64,000 nucleotides of DNA from Myxococcales bacterium (GTDB taxonomy: Bacteria; Myxococcota_A; Polyangia; Haliangiales; Haliangiaceae). The notes under the pieces were generated by a model, which saw only the letters and a list, made by a program, of their open reading frames with translations, had not been told where the DNA came from and did not search any database. Made by a program: the position numbers and the translations under genes. Shown here piece after piece: positions 20,945-30,118 of this stretch (the stretch's first letter is position 1; each line of letters begins with the position of its first letter). The stretch is from contig JADKKI010000005.1 in NCBI GenBank assembly GCA_016720595.1, forward strand, positions 62,001-126,000, read 5' to 3'.

Positions 20945-22119
20945 CGTGACCCCGCCGCGAGCTGGCGCCAGCCCTCGAGCAGGTGGGTACACCGCGCCTT
21001 GTCGACCGAGGCGAGATCGATGAGGCCACAGGAGCCCTCGGACAGCGCCTCGGCGACGTGGACGGCGCTCGCCAGAGCCCAGCTGGCCTCCGGCGCATCA
21101 CCGGGGCGATCGTGGTAGCGCACGACGTCCAGGATCGCCGCGGGCAGGCCCCACAGGCCGAGCAGGCAGGCGCCGACCTCGGCGTGCGTGGCGCCGAACG
21201 CCGCCAGCTCGAGCGCGCCGAGGTCCGCTTCGGTCGTCGTCATCGAGCGGATGATCTCCCGGTACTCGGCCGGGAAGCCGACGGCGAGGACGACCCGCCC
21301 CACGTCGTGGAGCAGGCCACCAGCGAACGCCTCCTGGGCGAGCCCACCCGCCATCAACCTCCGGGCGAGCGTGCCGGTACACACTGCGTGCTTCTGCAGC
21401 TCGTGTAGCGGGAGCTCGGGGAACGGGTCCTCGGTCAGCGAGCTGAACACCGACGCGGTGACGCCGATGTAGCGTAGCTGCTCGGTGCCGAGGAGGGTCA
21501 CCGCGTCCGCGATCGAGGACGTCCGCTGGCCCGAGCCGAAGTAGGCGGAGTTGACGAGCTGGAGCACCTTCGCCGACAGGCTCGGATCGTTGGCGACCAC
21601 CGCGGCGATCTCCTCGATCGTGCTGTCGGTGGAGCTCATGACTGCGGACAGGCGCTCGAACACCTGCGGCGGCGAGGGGAGCTTGTCGATCTTTCCGATC
21701 ACGGCGCGCACGCGCGCGTCGTGCATCGTGGCCTCGCCCTCGAGGCTGCGCTCGATCGTGGCGCGCAGGGTCGCGGCATCACACGGCTTGGCGAGCAGCT
21801 GGTGGAGTGCGGGGAGGGCGCGCACGATCGCCTCGCGCTCCGCGTGACCCGAGAGCATGATGCGCGCCGTCGAGGGCGACGCCTCCTTGATCCGATTGAG
21901 CAGCGTTGCGCCGTCCATCCCGGGCATGCGCATGTCCGAGACCACGACGTCGAAAGCCTGGGTGGAGAGCTTCTCGAGCGCGATCTCTCCGCTCAGGGCG
22001 AACGTCATCTCCCAGCGGCGGCGGTCCTTGTACAGCAGGTTCTGCAGGCCGGCGAGGATGGCGGGCTCGTCATCGACGAACAGGATGCGCTTCTTGGGGG
22101 CGGGGGTCGCGATGGTCAT
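20941..22119 (-). CDS. Response regulator with HDOD output domain
   Basis: 392 residues: a receiver with VDDEPAI, Asp in VSDMRMPGMDG and Lys in LAKPCD, followed by an HDOD domain. The latter begins near DKLPSPPQVFERL and includes ANDPSLSAKVLQLVNSAYF and LLHDVGRVVL. HDOD proteins are regulatory, non-hydrolytic relatives of HD phosphohydrolases and control motility or nucleotide signalling in other bacteria (family knowledge). The 4-bp ATGA overlaps at both ends put it tightly within the signalling operon, between a membrane kinase and the degenerate HD-GYP regulator. Confidence 0.88.
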   Translation of the reverse strand: MTIATPAPKKRILFVDDEPAILAGLQNLLYKDRRRWEMTFALSGEIALEKLSTQAFDVVVSDMRMPGMDGATLLNRIKEASPSTARIMLSGHAEREAIVRALPALHQLLAKPCDAATLRATIERSLEGEATMHDARVRAVIGKIDKLPSPPQVFERLSAVMSSTDSTIEEIAAVVANDPSLSAKVLQLVNSAYFGSGQRTSSIADAVTLLGTEQLRYIGVTASVFSSLTEDPFPELPLHELQKHAVCTGTLARRLMAGGLAQEAFAGGLLHDVGRVVLAVGFPAEYREIIRSMTTTEADLGALELAAFGATHAEVGACLLGLWGLPAAILDVVRYHDRPGDAPEASWALASAVHVAEALSEGSCGLIDLASVDKARCTHLLEGWRQLAAGSR

Positions 22120-23978
22120 GCGGCACTCTCGGCGGCGATCGGTTGCTGGACGGGAATGCAGAGGTGAAACGTGGAGCCCTCGCCGAGGGCGGTGTCGAAC
22201 GTGAGCGAGCCGTGGTGCTTGTCGACGACGATGGCGCGAGCGAGCGCGAGGCCCTGCCCGGAGCCCTCGCCGACGGGCTTGGTGGTGAAGAACGGCTCGA
22301 ACAGGTGCTCGCGGACGGCGTCCGGGATGCCGGTGCCGGAGTCGGTGATCGAGATCGTGACGCGATCATCCTCGCAGCGCGTGGAGACCTTGATCACGCC
22401 GAGCACACCGCTGTCGCCGTGCTTGTGCTTGATCGCGTGCGCCGCGTTGACCACGAGGTTGAGCACCACCTGGTTGATCTCGCCGATCCAGCAGGTCACC
22501 GGCGGGATCGGGTGGCAATCGAGCTCGAGCTCCGCGATGTACTTGTACTCCCCGCGCGCCACCGTCAGCGTGCTGAGCACGGCCTCGTTGAGATCGATCC
22601 GCTCTGCCGCGGCGCGGTCGCGATGCGCGAAGCTCTTCATCGAGCGGACGATCGTGGCGACGCGGCTCGTGCCCTCGAGTGCGCGGTCGAGCGCCTTCGG
22701 GATCTGCTCCACGATGTACGCGAGGTCGCCGTCGCTGGCGGCGGTCGCGGCCGCGGTGGCGCGGGCGGAGCTGCCGGCCGTACCGTCGAGGATGCCATCC
22801 GAGGCGGCGCGGTACTTGTCGGTGATCGCCACCAGATCGACGATGGCGTCGCGCGCGAACTGCACGCTGTCGCTGACGAACTGGATCGGTGTGTTGATCT
22901 CGTGAGCCACGCCAGCGGCGAGGCGGCCCACCGATTCGAGCTTCTGGGCCTGGCGTAGCTCGTCTTCGAGCAGCCGCTGCCTGGTGACATCGAGGATGAT
23001 GCCGCGCACCCGCGGGCCTGCGAGGCGATCGCTGAGCAGCATGCGGACATGGCGCACCCGGCCCGTGGTGGTGACCATGCGGGAGTCGATCGGTTCACCG
23101 GGTAGCGCGGTCCCGCGGGCGAAGGCGCGGATGGTCTCGCGGACGCGTGTGCGGTCGTCGGGGTGGAGGGCGGTGGCGAACAGCCGATCGTCGAGTGCGC
23201 TGGGATCCGCTTCGAGCAGACGTGCGATCTGCGGCGCGATGTAGACGATGCGATAGGCCTCGCTGTCGTACTCGAACGGGATCGCGTCGCTGTTCTCCAC
23301 CAGCGCGCGGAAGCGCTCCATGCTCTCGGCGAGCTCGGTGGTGCGCTCCTCGACCCGGTGCTCGATCAGCGCATTGGTCTCCTCGAGGAGCGCCTCGTGC
23401 GTGGCGACGACGCGCAGCTCGTGGATCGTTCGGTAGCATCCGAACACGAGGACGAGGTCCTCGAACGCGACCCAGGTGGCGTGTTCGACGAACCGCCACC
23501 ACTCGGGGTTGGCGAGGCCATACACACTGTCGGGCCAGAACAAGCCCCGGAACAGGTGATCTCCGGCGACGGTGACGGTGGCAGTCACCAGGATCCGCCA
23601 GTCGGCATAGAACGCGAGGAACGCGAGCGATCCGAAGATGTGGAAGTGCGTCTCGATCCGGCCGCCGGTGATCATGATCAGCAGCGCCGACCACATCATC
23701 TGGCTGAACGCGATCACGTGCCGCGTGCCCCACCAGCCCGGGCGGAGGTAGATCAGCGCCACGGGCAGCGAATTGAGCAGGGCGCCAAAGCCGATCGCCG
23801 CCTTGACGTGGAAGTGGATCGACCGCACGGGGCCCGCGTACGACCACGGCGTGAGGGCGAGCGCGAGGACGATCGCCACGATCCACTGGACGAGCAGGAG
23901 CCAGAGGAACATCCGATCGGTCTGGCGATGCAGCCGATCCCGCTTGGCGGTGAACAGCGCGCGTGCTGAGGGGCTCAT
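22116..23978 (-). CDS. Membrane-bound PAS sensor histidine kinase
   Basis: 620 residues. The N-terminal 190 residues form about six membrane helices and include RIETHFHIFGSLAFLAFY (about 107-124), with two His (111, 113) that recur in a family of membrane sensors, possibly for a metal or heme (inference). A coiled coil and PAS domain (about 230-340, with DPSALDDRLFATALHPDD in pieces) follow. The kinase core has H box [16 protein letters not shown] box LNLVVNAAHAIK, and G boxes DSGTGIPD and GSGQGLALA. The kinase core is closely similar to the two other kinases of the operon. ATG 23978 overlaps the thioredoxin-like gene stop by 4 bp. Confidence 0.85.
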   Translation of the reverse strand: MSPSARALFTAKRDRLHRQTDRMFLWLLLVQWIVAIVLALALTPWSYAGPVRSIHFHVKAAIGFGALLNSLPVALIYLRPGWWGTRHVIAFSQMMWSALLIMITGGRIETHFHIFGSLAFLAFYADWRILVTATVTVAGDHLFRGLFWPDSVYGLANPEWWRFVEHATWVAFEDLVLVFGCYRTIHELRVVATHEALLEETNALIEHRVEERTTELAESMERFRALVENSDAIPFEYDSEAYRIVYIAPQIARLLEADPSALDDRLFATALHPDDRTRVRETIRAFARGTALPGEPIDSRMVTTTGRVRHVRMLLSDRLAGPRVRGIILDVTRQRLLEDELRQAQKLESVGRLAAGVAHEINTPIQFVSDSVQFARDAIVDLVAITDKYRAASDGILDGTAGSSARATAAATAASDGDLAYIVEQIPKALDRALEGTSRVATIVRSMKSFAHRDRAAAERIDLNEAVLSTLTVARGEYKYIAELELDCHPIPPVTCWIGEINQVVLNLVVNAAHAIKHKHGDSGVLGVIKVSTRCEDDRVTISITDSGTGIPDAVREHLFEPFFTTKPVGEGSGQGLALARAIVVDKHHGSLTFDTALGEGSTFHLCIPVQQPIAAESAA

Positions 23979-24547
23979 GGCGTCTCCTCGGCGAGTGCGC
24001 AGCCAAACACCGGGTGCTCGCCACTCGGGGTTCCATCGAGCGCGGCCCGGAGCTCCACGCTGCCGATGTTCGTGCCCACGTGGCCGCGAGATCCGGTGAT
24101 CCCGCCGTGGAACACGAGGTGCGCGCTCGCGTCGTAGACCACCGCGAACCCGGAGGTCTGCGCGCCGAACCGGGCGCCCTCGCCGGCCTCGTCGAGCACG
24201 CGCTCGAGCCGGGGTGTGCGACCCGCGTCCTGCCACAGGTCGCCGTCGCCACGGCCCTCGAACACGACGAGCACCCTGGCGGCGGCTGGGCGCAGATCGC
24301 GGGTCACCTCGACGAGCTCGTGGAGCGTGGCGCGGCTGCACGGGCACTCCGGATGGACGAACACCACGGCCGTCGTGCCGTGCGGCGGGGGCGTGAGGGA
24401 GGACGAGCTCGGCCAGATCTCGGGCGTGGCGCCGGAGCTGCCGGGTTCAGTCGCGTAGTGGTAGACGGCGCGCGCGCCGATCGCGAGGCCGATCACCCAG
24501 GCGCCTGCGACCACGGGCACGAGCCAGGTGAGGCGCTCAGCTCGCAA
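23975..24547 (-). CDS. Membrane-anchored thioredoxin-like protein with CxC motif
   Basis: 190 residues with one N-terminal membrane anchor (LVPVVAGAWVIGLAIGA). The rest is a periplasm-facing thioredoxin-like domain: VVFVHPECPCSRATL carries a CPC motif where thioredoxins have CxxC, followed by RVLVVFEG and a late GGITGSRGH strand. RedB-like proteins of myxobacteria have this form (tentative). Its place between two sensor kinases suggests redox input to them. The TTG start at 24547 is supported by AGGAG 6 nt upstream and by an 11-bp overlap with the preceding gene's stop. Confidence 0.75.
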   Translation of the reverse strand: MRAERLTWLVPVVAGAWVIGLAIGARAVYHYATEPGSSGATPEIWPSSSSLTPPPHGTTAVVFVHPECPCSRATLHELVEVTRDLRPAAARVLVVFEGRGDGDLWQDAGRTPRLERVLDEAGEGARFGAQTSGFAVVYDASAHLVFHGGITGSRGHVGTNIGSVELRAALDGTPSGEHPVFGCALAEETP

Positions 24548-26243
24548 GGGCCAGCTCCTGTCGCGGTTCGAGCGTGAGGGGGAGCCAGATCCGAAACGTC
24601 GTGCCGCGGCCGACCACGCTGTCGACCGTCAGCTTGCCGTGGTGCTTGTCGACGATCACGGAGCGGGCGATCGCGAGGCCCTGGCCGGTCCCTTTGCCGA
24701 CCTCCTTCGTGGTGAAGAACGGATCGAAGATCCGATCGAGGATCGCGGTCGGGATCCCGCAGCCGTCATCGGCGATCTCGATCACCACGTGGCCGTCTCT
24801 GGCGGTGGTGCGGATCGCGATCTTGCCGCGCCGGTCGGTGCCACGGGTCACCGACTCGATCGCATGTGCGGCATTGATCACGAGGTTCAACACCACCTGG
24901 TTGAGCTCCCCGAGGTGGCAGCTCACCATCGGCAGGTCTCCGAGATCGGTCTCGAGATCGGCGAGGTACTTGTACTCGTTGCGGGCCACGGTGATCGTGC
25001 TCGTGATCGCCCGGTTGACGTCGGCGGGCGCGGCCTCGGCATGATCGGGGTGCGCGAACTCCTTCATCGATCTCACGATCGTGCTGACGCGCTCCATGCC
25101 CTGGAGCGCGCGCTCGACGGCGAGCGGGATCTGCTCGAGGAGGTAGTCGACATCCGCCTCGGTCTCGACCTCGGAGGTCCACGCGAGTGCCTCCTCGACG
25201 GTCATCGCCTTCGCGGTCACGGCCTCGCGGGTCTCGCGGTTGGTGGCGATCACGCTCATCAGATCGCGCGTCGCGGTCTCGAGGAAGCTGACGCTGTCGC
25301 TGACGAACTGGACCGGCGTGTTGATCTCGTGGGCGATCCCGGAGGCCAGGCGCCCCACGGACTCGAGCTTCTGCGCCTGGCGCAGCTCGAGCTCGATCTT
25401 GGTGCGGTGCTCCATCTCCTTGCGGAGCTGCAAGTTGATGTGCTTGAGGGATTCGGTGCGGCGCTCGACTCGCTGCTCGAGCCGCTTCTCTGCGAGCGTG
25501 AGCTCCGCGACGGCCTCGCGGAGCCGCGTCTGCTCCGCGCGGAGCTGGGTCACCATGTGGTTGAAGGCCTTGCCGAGCGATCCGAGCTCGTCCTTGGAGT
25601 CGACCTCGACCGCCAGCTCCTCGGGGAGCACGGTGTTGCCCTCGGCGTCCAGGCCCACGGAGCCGGCGACCTCGGCCATCCTGCGGAGGCGACGCAGCAT
25701 GGGGCGCGTGATCAGCCACACGACGATGCAACCCACGAGCAGCGCGATCGCACCAGCGGCGATCGCGGTGCGGGTGATCGCGCGGTCGTGCGCGGTGATC
25801 CGATCCATGGAGACCTCGATCACCAGCGTGCCGCGCGGGCCCTCGAGGCTGACCACGGGCGTCACCACCGCGTGGCGGTCCGCGAACGAGACCATGCGCA
25901 CCGCGGTCACGCCCGCGGCGGCCTGGGCGACCCAGGCGCTGGGCGTGCCGTACTCGTAGAGCCGCTCCCCGGTCCCGGAGAACAGCACGATCGCCGCGAT
26001 CTCCGGATCGACGTTCAAGGAATCGAGCACCTCGCGCGCTGTGGCCTGATCGGCGAAGGCGACCGCGCTGCGGACCTGGAGCGAGAGCATGCCGCTGTAG
26101 GCCAGCAGCCGCTCATCTTGCGCGGCCTTCAGCTCCGCGACCTGCCGGTGGCGCGAGTGGAGCGTCGTGACGGCGATGATCACGGCGAGCACGGCGACCG
26201 TGCTGGCGATCAACTTCGTCCGGATCGAGCCCGAGATACGCAC
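24537..26243 (-). CDS. HAMP domain sensor histidine kinase
   Basis: 568 residues, first gene of the operon. Two membrane helices (about 9-27 and 165-185) enclose an extracytoplasmic sensor of roughly 135 residues (VAELKAAQDERLLAYSGML through ITAHDR). A HAMP linker (RPMLRRLRRMAEVAGSVG, then DELGSLGKAFNHMV) leads to a coiled coil and the kinase core: H box GIAHEINTPVQFVSD, N box LNLVINAAHAIES, and G boxes DDGCGIPT and [12 protein letters not shown] 26243 is the only sensible start before the divergent peroxidase gene 72 bp away. Confidence 0.88.
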   Translation of the reverse strand: MRISGSIRTKLIASTVAVLAVIIAVTTLHSRHRQVAELKAAQDERLLAYSGMLSLQVRSAVAFADQATAREVLDSLNVDPEIAAIVLFSGTGERLYEYGTPSAWVAQAAAGVTAVRMVSFADRHAVVTPVVSLEGPRGTLVIEVSMDRITAHDRAITRTAIAAGAIALLVGCIVVWLITRPMLRRLRRMAEVAGSVGLDAEGNTVLPEELAVEVDSKDELGSLGKAFNHMVTQLRAEQTRLREAVAELTLAEKRLEQRVERRTESLKHINLQLRKEMEHRTKIELELRQAQKLESVGRLASGIAHEINTPVQFVSDSVSFLETATRDLMSVIATNRETREAVTAKAMTVEEALAWTSEVETEADVDYLLEQIPLAVERALQGMERVSTIVRSMKEFAHPDHAEAAPADVNRAITSTITVARNEYKYLADLETDLGDLPMVSCHLGELNQVVLNLVINAAHAIESVTRGTDRRGKIAIRTTARDGHVVIEIADDGCGIPTAILDRIFDPFFTTKEVGKGTGQGLAIARSVIVDKHHGKLTVDSVVGRGTTFRIWLPLTLEPRQELALAS

Positions 26244-26315
26244 ATCGGGTGACTCGGTCGATCTGCCGAAAAAGAGAGGGCTCGATCGCCTCCGAGTGCG
26301 GTCGATTGGCCCAGC

Positions 26316-27419
26316 ATGCGATCGATCCTTACCTACATCGTTCTCCTCGGGGGCTGTCACTCCGCCGAGCGGACGCAAGTGGTGGATCTCGGGCCGGCGC
26401 CAGTCAGTCAGGTGGCGAACAAGGAGGTCGCCTCGATCAATCCCCGCCTGCTGCGCCGGTTCAAGCCCCTCCAGGTAGTACCGCGGGACACGGCCCCCTC
26501 CGCGGTCGCGAGGGTCGCGCTGGGGACCCAGCTGTTCTTCGATCCGCGGCTGTCGAGTGCAGGTGATACCTCCTGCCACACCTGCCATTCGTTCGAGCGG
26601 GGTGGCGCCGATCCGCGCCCGACGTCACCCGGGCCCCAGGGCGGAGGGACCCGCAACGCGCCGACCGTCTACAACGCGGCCTGGCACGTCGCGCAGTTCT
26701 GGGACGGTCGCGAGCCGGATGTCGAGCATCAAGCCGGTGCCCCGATCCTCAATTCGAAGGAGATGGGGATGCGAGATGCCGCCGAGGTCACCCAGGTCCT
26801 GCGCTCGATCCCCGGATACCGCGCGGAGTTCCTCGCCGCGTTCGGGCCCGACTCCGTGGACTTCGCACACGCCACGCAGGCGATCGCGGCGTTCGAGCGC
26901 ACGCTCCACACGCCCTCGCGCTGGGACACCTACCTCCGCGGAGACCACCACGCGCTGACCCCGCCCGAGCTCGAGGGCTTGAAGGTGTTCTCCGATGTCG
27001 GCTGCATCGATTGTCACACGGGGGAGCTCGTCGGCGGCTCGATGTTCCAGCGCGCCGGCGTGGTGGAGCCGTGGCCGAACCAGGCGGATCAGGGCCGGTT
27101 CGCGATCACGCACGTCGAGACCGATCGCATGGTGTTCAAGGTCCCGAGCCTGCGCAACGTGACCCTGACGGCGCCGTACTTTCACGACGGCTCGGTGCCG
27201 CGGCTGCCCGACGCCATCCGGATGATGGGCAAGTACGAGCTCGGGATCGAGCTCTCCGACAAGGAGGTGACCGCCGTCGTCGCGTGGCTCGGCGCGCTGG
27301 CGGGGCAGGAGCCGCAGATCCGGACGCCGACGTTGCCGCCGGACGGGCCAGCGACCGCGAGCCTGCTCGGGCCCGATCGCTCAGCGTCCGCTGATCCGGG
27401 TGGTGTCCTCGACCCGTAG
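26316..27419 (+). CDS. Di-heme cytochrome c peroxidase family lipoprotein
   Basis: Periplasmic enzyme family that reduces hydrogen peroxide using electrons from cytochrome c. 367 residues with lipobox LGGC (Cys14). Two heme-c motifs, CHTCH (about 88-92) and CIDCH (about 230-234), sit with the usual spacing. Family blocks include LFFDPRLSSAG, NAPTVYNA, FWDGRE and PSLRNVTLTAPYFHDG. It is divergent from the signalling operon with a 72-bp gap, so the operon may sense the redox state that this enzyme handles (inference). Its 3' end overlaps the next minus-strand gene by 39 bp. Confidence 0.9.
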   Translation: MRSILTYIVLLGGCHSAERTQVVDLGPAPVSQVANKEVASINPRLLRRFKPLQVVPRDTAPSAVARVALGTQLFFDPRLSSAGDTSCHTCHSFERGGADPRPTSPGPQGGGTRNAPTVYNAAWHVAQFWDGREPDVEHQAGAPILNSKEMGMRDAAEVTQVLRSIPGYRAEFLAAFGPDSVDFAHATQAIAAFERTLHTPSRWDTYLRGDHHALTPPELEGLKVFSDVGCIDCHTGELVGGSMFQRAGVVEPWPNQADQGRFAITHVETDRMVFKVPSLRNVTLTAPYFHDGSVPRLPDAIRMMGKYELGIELSDKEVTAVVAWLGALAGQEPQIRTPTLPPDGPATASLLGPDRSASADPGGVLDP

Positions 27420-29912
27420 CTCGGCGAGCTGATTTCCAAACTTCACGCGTGCGAGGAGGAGCTGCTCCTGCGTGTCCACCAGGGAGATCGTCAGCTTCTG
27501 GATCTGGTCGGAGGTCTCGTTCAGCTTGGCGCGCAGCTGGGTCATGAGGTCTCCGCCGGTGCGGACGGCCTTGAGCGTGACGAGCTGGGCGTGCAGCTCC
27601 CCGGCGCGCGAGCGGTACTCCCCGAGCTGATCGCGCACCGTGGCGATCTTGTCGACCAGGTCGGCGGCGCTGCGATGGGTGGCCAGGAGCGCGGTGATCT
27701 GCGCCTTGAGCTGGGGCGAGGCCTCGGGCTCGTCGATGAACACGCGCATCATGCCGAGGGCGTCTTCGCTCGAGAGCTCGAACGTACGCGTCACCGGCGT
27801 GGCCTCGGAGATCGAGACATAGGCGGTCTCGTGCGCGGGCAGATCCACCTCGAACAACTGCGAGTCCCCGACCTTGGTGAACCTCGACGGTGCCTCCGTC
27901 AGGGTCCAGCCCTCCGCGAGCCGGTGGCGGAGGTAGACCTTGGCGGGGATCGCGAGGCGGCTCGTGATCGTGAACTTGGTGTGGCGACGATGCTGGACCT
28001 CCGCGGTGAGGATCCCGCGCTGCAAGGTCACGAGCTTCGCGATCCGGTCCTCCTCGTTGCCATGGGTCGAGACCACCACCTGCTTGTCGAGCGCGAACGG
28101 CACCACGACCGAGGCCTTCGGAGGCACGGGCTCGGTGATCCCCTCGCCGATGAACCTGCCGTCGCCGTACACCGTCACAGGTCCGGGCTCGAGCGTGTCG
28201 GAGGTCGGGTTGTCGAGCCGGACGGACTTGAAGGCGAACCGCTGATCTCCGCGGTCCGAGATCGGATCGTAGAGATAGACCACGCCACCCGTGGTCTCGC
28301 CGTGGACCATCGCGACCATCGCGCTCGAACCGGCGCGCACCGTCATCGGGCGATCCGCCATGAAGTGGCTCTCTCCGACCGGCGTGTCACCGCCCAGGTC
28401 TCGGGTCTGACCGGTGGGAGGAGCGCCCGCGTGGTCCGCGCGCTGCGCCGGGGCCACGGCGAGGACCTTGATCCCGGCGGCCTCGCTCGGGCCCACCTTG
28501 GGCACGATGTGGATCCGCGTGGCGGGCACGCCGTCATCGACCAGCTTGTTCTTGACCGCCTGGCCGCGCGCGGCCGCATCCTTCTCCGTGCCGGTCGGGC
28601 CGTGGGTCTCGATCACCACGTCCTTCTTGTCCTTCATGACCTTGGCCACGATCGCCGCGAGCTTGTCGTCACCTTGCTTGATCGGCGGCGGCGGCTTGTA
28701 GGCGCTCCCGCCGGAGCTATCTCCGGAGCTGCCGGCGGCGGCCCCGAGCGTGCCCTCGAAGGTGCGGCCGGGTCGGGGAATGCCGTTCCCGTAGACGCGA
28801 TCGATGGTGATCCCCTGCGACGTGCTGCTCGTGTTGATCATCGGCGCCGAGTCCGTGATCTTGATGACCTCACCCGCGGAGGCGCGCTGGTCGAGCTTCT
28901 GGTCCACCACCGCGACGCGCTCGCCGGCGACGGTGACGTTCTTGCGCTCGATCGTGACCTCGCCGTAGAAGAACGACAGCGTGTAGGTCCCGGCCGGGAG
29001 CGCGATCGAGTACGCGCCGGTGTCGTCGGTGATCGCGGCCTGCGATTCCTTGTTGCGACCCGTGGCCACCACGGTCACGCCGGCGAGGTTCTCGCCGGTC
29101 TTGGTGTCGCGCACCACCCCGCGCACCCCGACCGAGGGCGTGCCGACCGTCCCCGTGCTCAGGCCCGTGGTGTTGACGCCATCGATCACGTAGCGACCCT
29201 CGACCGAGCTGCTGCCGGCGAACGACACGCCCATCCCATCGCCCTCGGAGCCGGCCTGCGCGCCGGTGCGGACCTCCGAGGCATCGAGGTTCGCGAGCTC
29301 CTCGGTGGCGGCGCCCTCGGCGTACGGCGAGATGCCGGTGGGCGGGGCGATCGCGAACTTCTCCTCGCCGGCGAGCAGATCTCGATCGATCGCGCGCACG
29401 CTCCACAGGTCGTAGCGGAACGCGAGCGCCGAGCTCGCGCCGACGCCGACCAGCACGCCTTTCCAGTCCTCGGTCGTGGTGTTGTCGACGATCGCCCAGC
29501 CTTCGAGCATGACCTTGTTGTCACCGCCGACCACGACGCGATAGCTCGGCTTCCACGCAGGGGCCTCCGTGACATAGGTGAGCAGGACGTCCGCGTGTGC
29601 GAGGCCCGCGGTCTCGAGCGTCATCGTCAGGTAGCTCCCATCGTCCGCCTCCTTTCGAGGGATGGTGACCGACAGGGGCTTGCGCGTGGCCGGATCGACG
29701 ACGGTCAGCGACTTGAGGAAGTCATCGACGCGATCGCGCGGCACGTGGACGGTGAGCTTGCCGTTCTCGACGCGCGCGTGGCGCTCGTAGAACGCGACCC
29801 CGTTGCGGTAGACGACGACGCGCCCGAGGACGCCTCCGTCGACGTGGCCCGCCTTGGGGTGCGCGCAGGCCGCGAACACGAGAGCAGCGATGGTGATCCG
29901 TAGGGTGCGCAT
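27381..29912 (-). CDS. DUF4139 (MuiA-like) lipoprotein carrying inserted TonB-plug, carboxypeptidase-regulatory and OmpA-like segments
   Basis: 843 residues with lipobox AAC (Cys16). The N-terminal part (about 28-190: VVVYRNGVAFYERHARV, TYVTEAPAWKPSYRVVV, VDNTTTEDWKGV) and the part after about 535 (GGVVYLYDPISDRGD, RLAIPAKVYLRHR, FEVDLPAHETAYV) are the two halves of a DUF4139/mucoidy-inhibitor-A type protein. Between them lie foreign pieces: the second half of a TonB-receptor plug (about 222-260, RYVIDGVNTTGL), a carboxypeptidase-regulatory domain (262-345), the first half of the plug (347-402, ending GRTFEGTLGAAAGS) and an OmpA-like stretch (412-475). The plug halves are in reversed order. 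A C-terminal coiled coil (about 750-835) closes it. Frame is intact throughout. Confidence 0.85.
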   Translation of the reverse strand: MRTLRITIAALVFAACAHPKAGHVDGGVLGRVVVYRNGVAFYERHARVENGKLTVHVPRDRVDDFLKSLTVVDPATRKPLSVTIPRKEADDGSYLTMTLETAGLAHADVLLTYVTEAPAWKPSYRVVVGGDNKVMLEGWAIVDNTTTEDWKGVLVGVGASSALAFRYDLWSVRAIDRDLLAGEEKFAIAPPTGISPYAEGAATEELANLDASEVRTGAQAGSEGDGMGVSFAGSSSVEGRYVIDGVNTTGLSTGTVGTPSVGVRGVVRDTKTGENLAGVTVVATGRNKESQAAITDDTGAYSIALPAGTYTLSFFYGEVTIERKNVTVAGERVAVVDQKLDQRASAGEVIKITDSAPMINTSSTSQGITIDRVYGNGIPRPGRTFEGTLGAAAGSSGDSSGGSAYKPPPPIKQGDDKLAAIVAKVMKDKKDVVIETHGPTGTEKDAAARGQAVKNKLVDDGVPATRIHIVPKVGPSEAAGIKVLAVAPAQRADHAGAPPTGQTRDLGGDTPVGESHFMADRPMTVRAGSSAMVAMVHGETTGGVVYLYDPISDRGDQRFAFKSVRLDNPTSDTLEPGPVTVYGDGRFIGEGITEPVPPKASVVVPFALDKQVVVSTHGNEEDRIAKLVTLQRGILTAEVQHRRHTKFTITSRLAIPAKVYLRHRLAEGWTLTEAPSRFTKVGDSQLFEVDLPAHETAYVSISEATPVTRTFELSSEDALGMMRVFIDEPEASPQLKAQITALLATHRSAADLVDKIATVRDQLGEYRSRAGELHAQLVTLKAVRTGGDLMTQLRAKLNETSDQIQKLTISLVDTQEQLLLARVKFGNQLAELRVEDTTRISGR

Positions 29913-29957
29913 GGTCTCTAGCTAACGCCGTGAGACGCAAGCGATCCACGAGACGCT

Positions 29958-29980
29958 GCTGACGCCGTGTGAGCGTCAGC
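29958..29980. promoter_or_regulatory. Inverted repeat upstream of the DUF4139 gene
   Basis: Perfect 8-bp arms GCTGACGC / GCGTCAGC around a 7-nt loop, 46 bp upstream of the chimeric gene's start. No T-run follows on either strand, so an operator or mRNA hairpin is likelier than an intrinsic terminator. The remaining intergenic DNA up to 30118 shows nothing else I can name. Confidence 0.4.
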
Positions 29981-30118
29981 CGGCACGCTGCGGTGTCGCA
30001 GGGGGGCGTCGTGTCGCACCCCGAAGCAAGGCAGCGGACTTTGGAAAGATCCTCTGGGCCTGGTTTCCTCGCTTCCTTGGTTTAAACCTCTGTGGGCTGC
30101 GCTCACAGCCCTCGTACG

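Noticed and set aside
29913..30118. Small open frames between the DUF4139 and E1 alpha genes
   Set aside because: The frames are short, Arg/Ser-rich and lack start signals; only the inverted repeat at 29958-29980 stands out.
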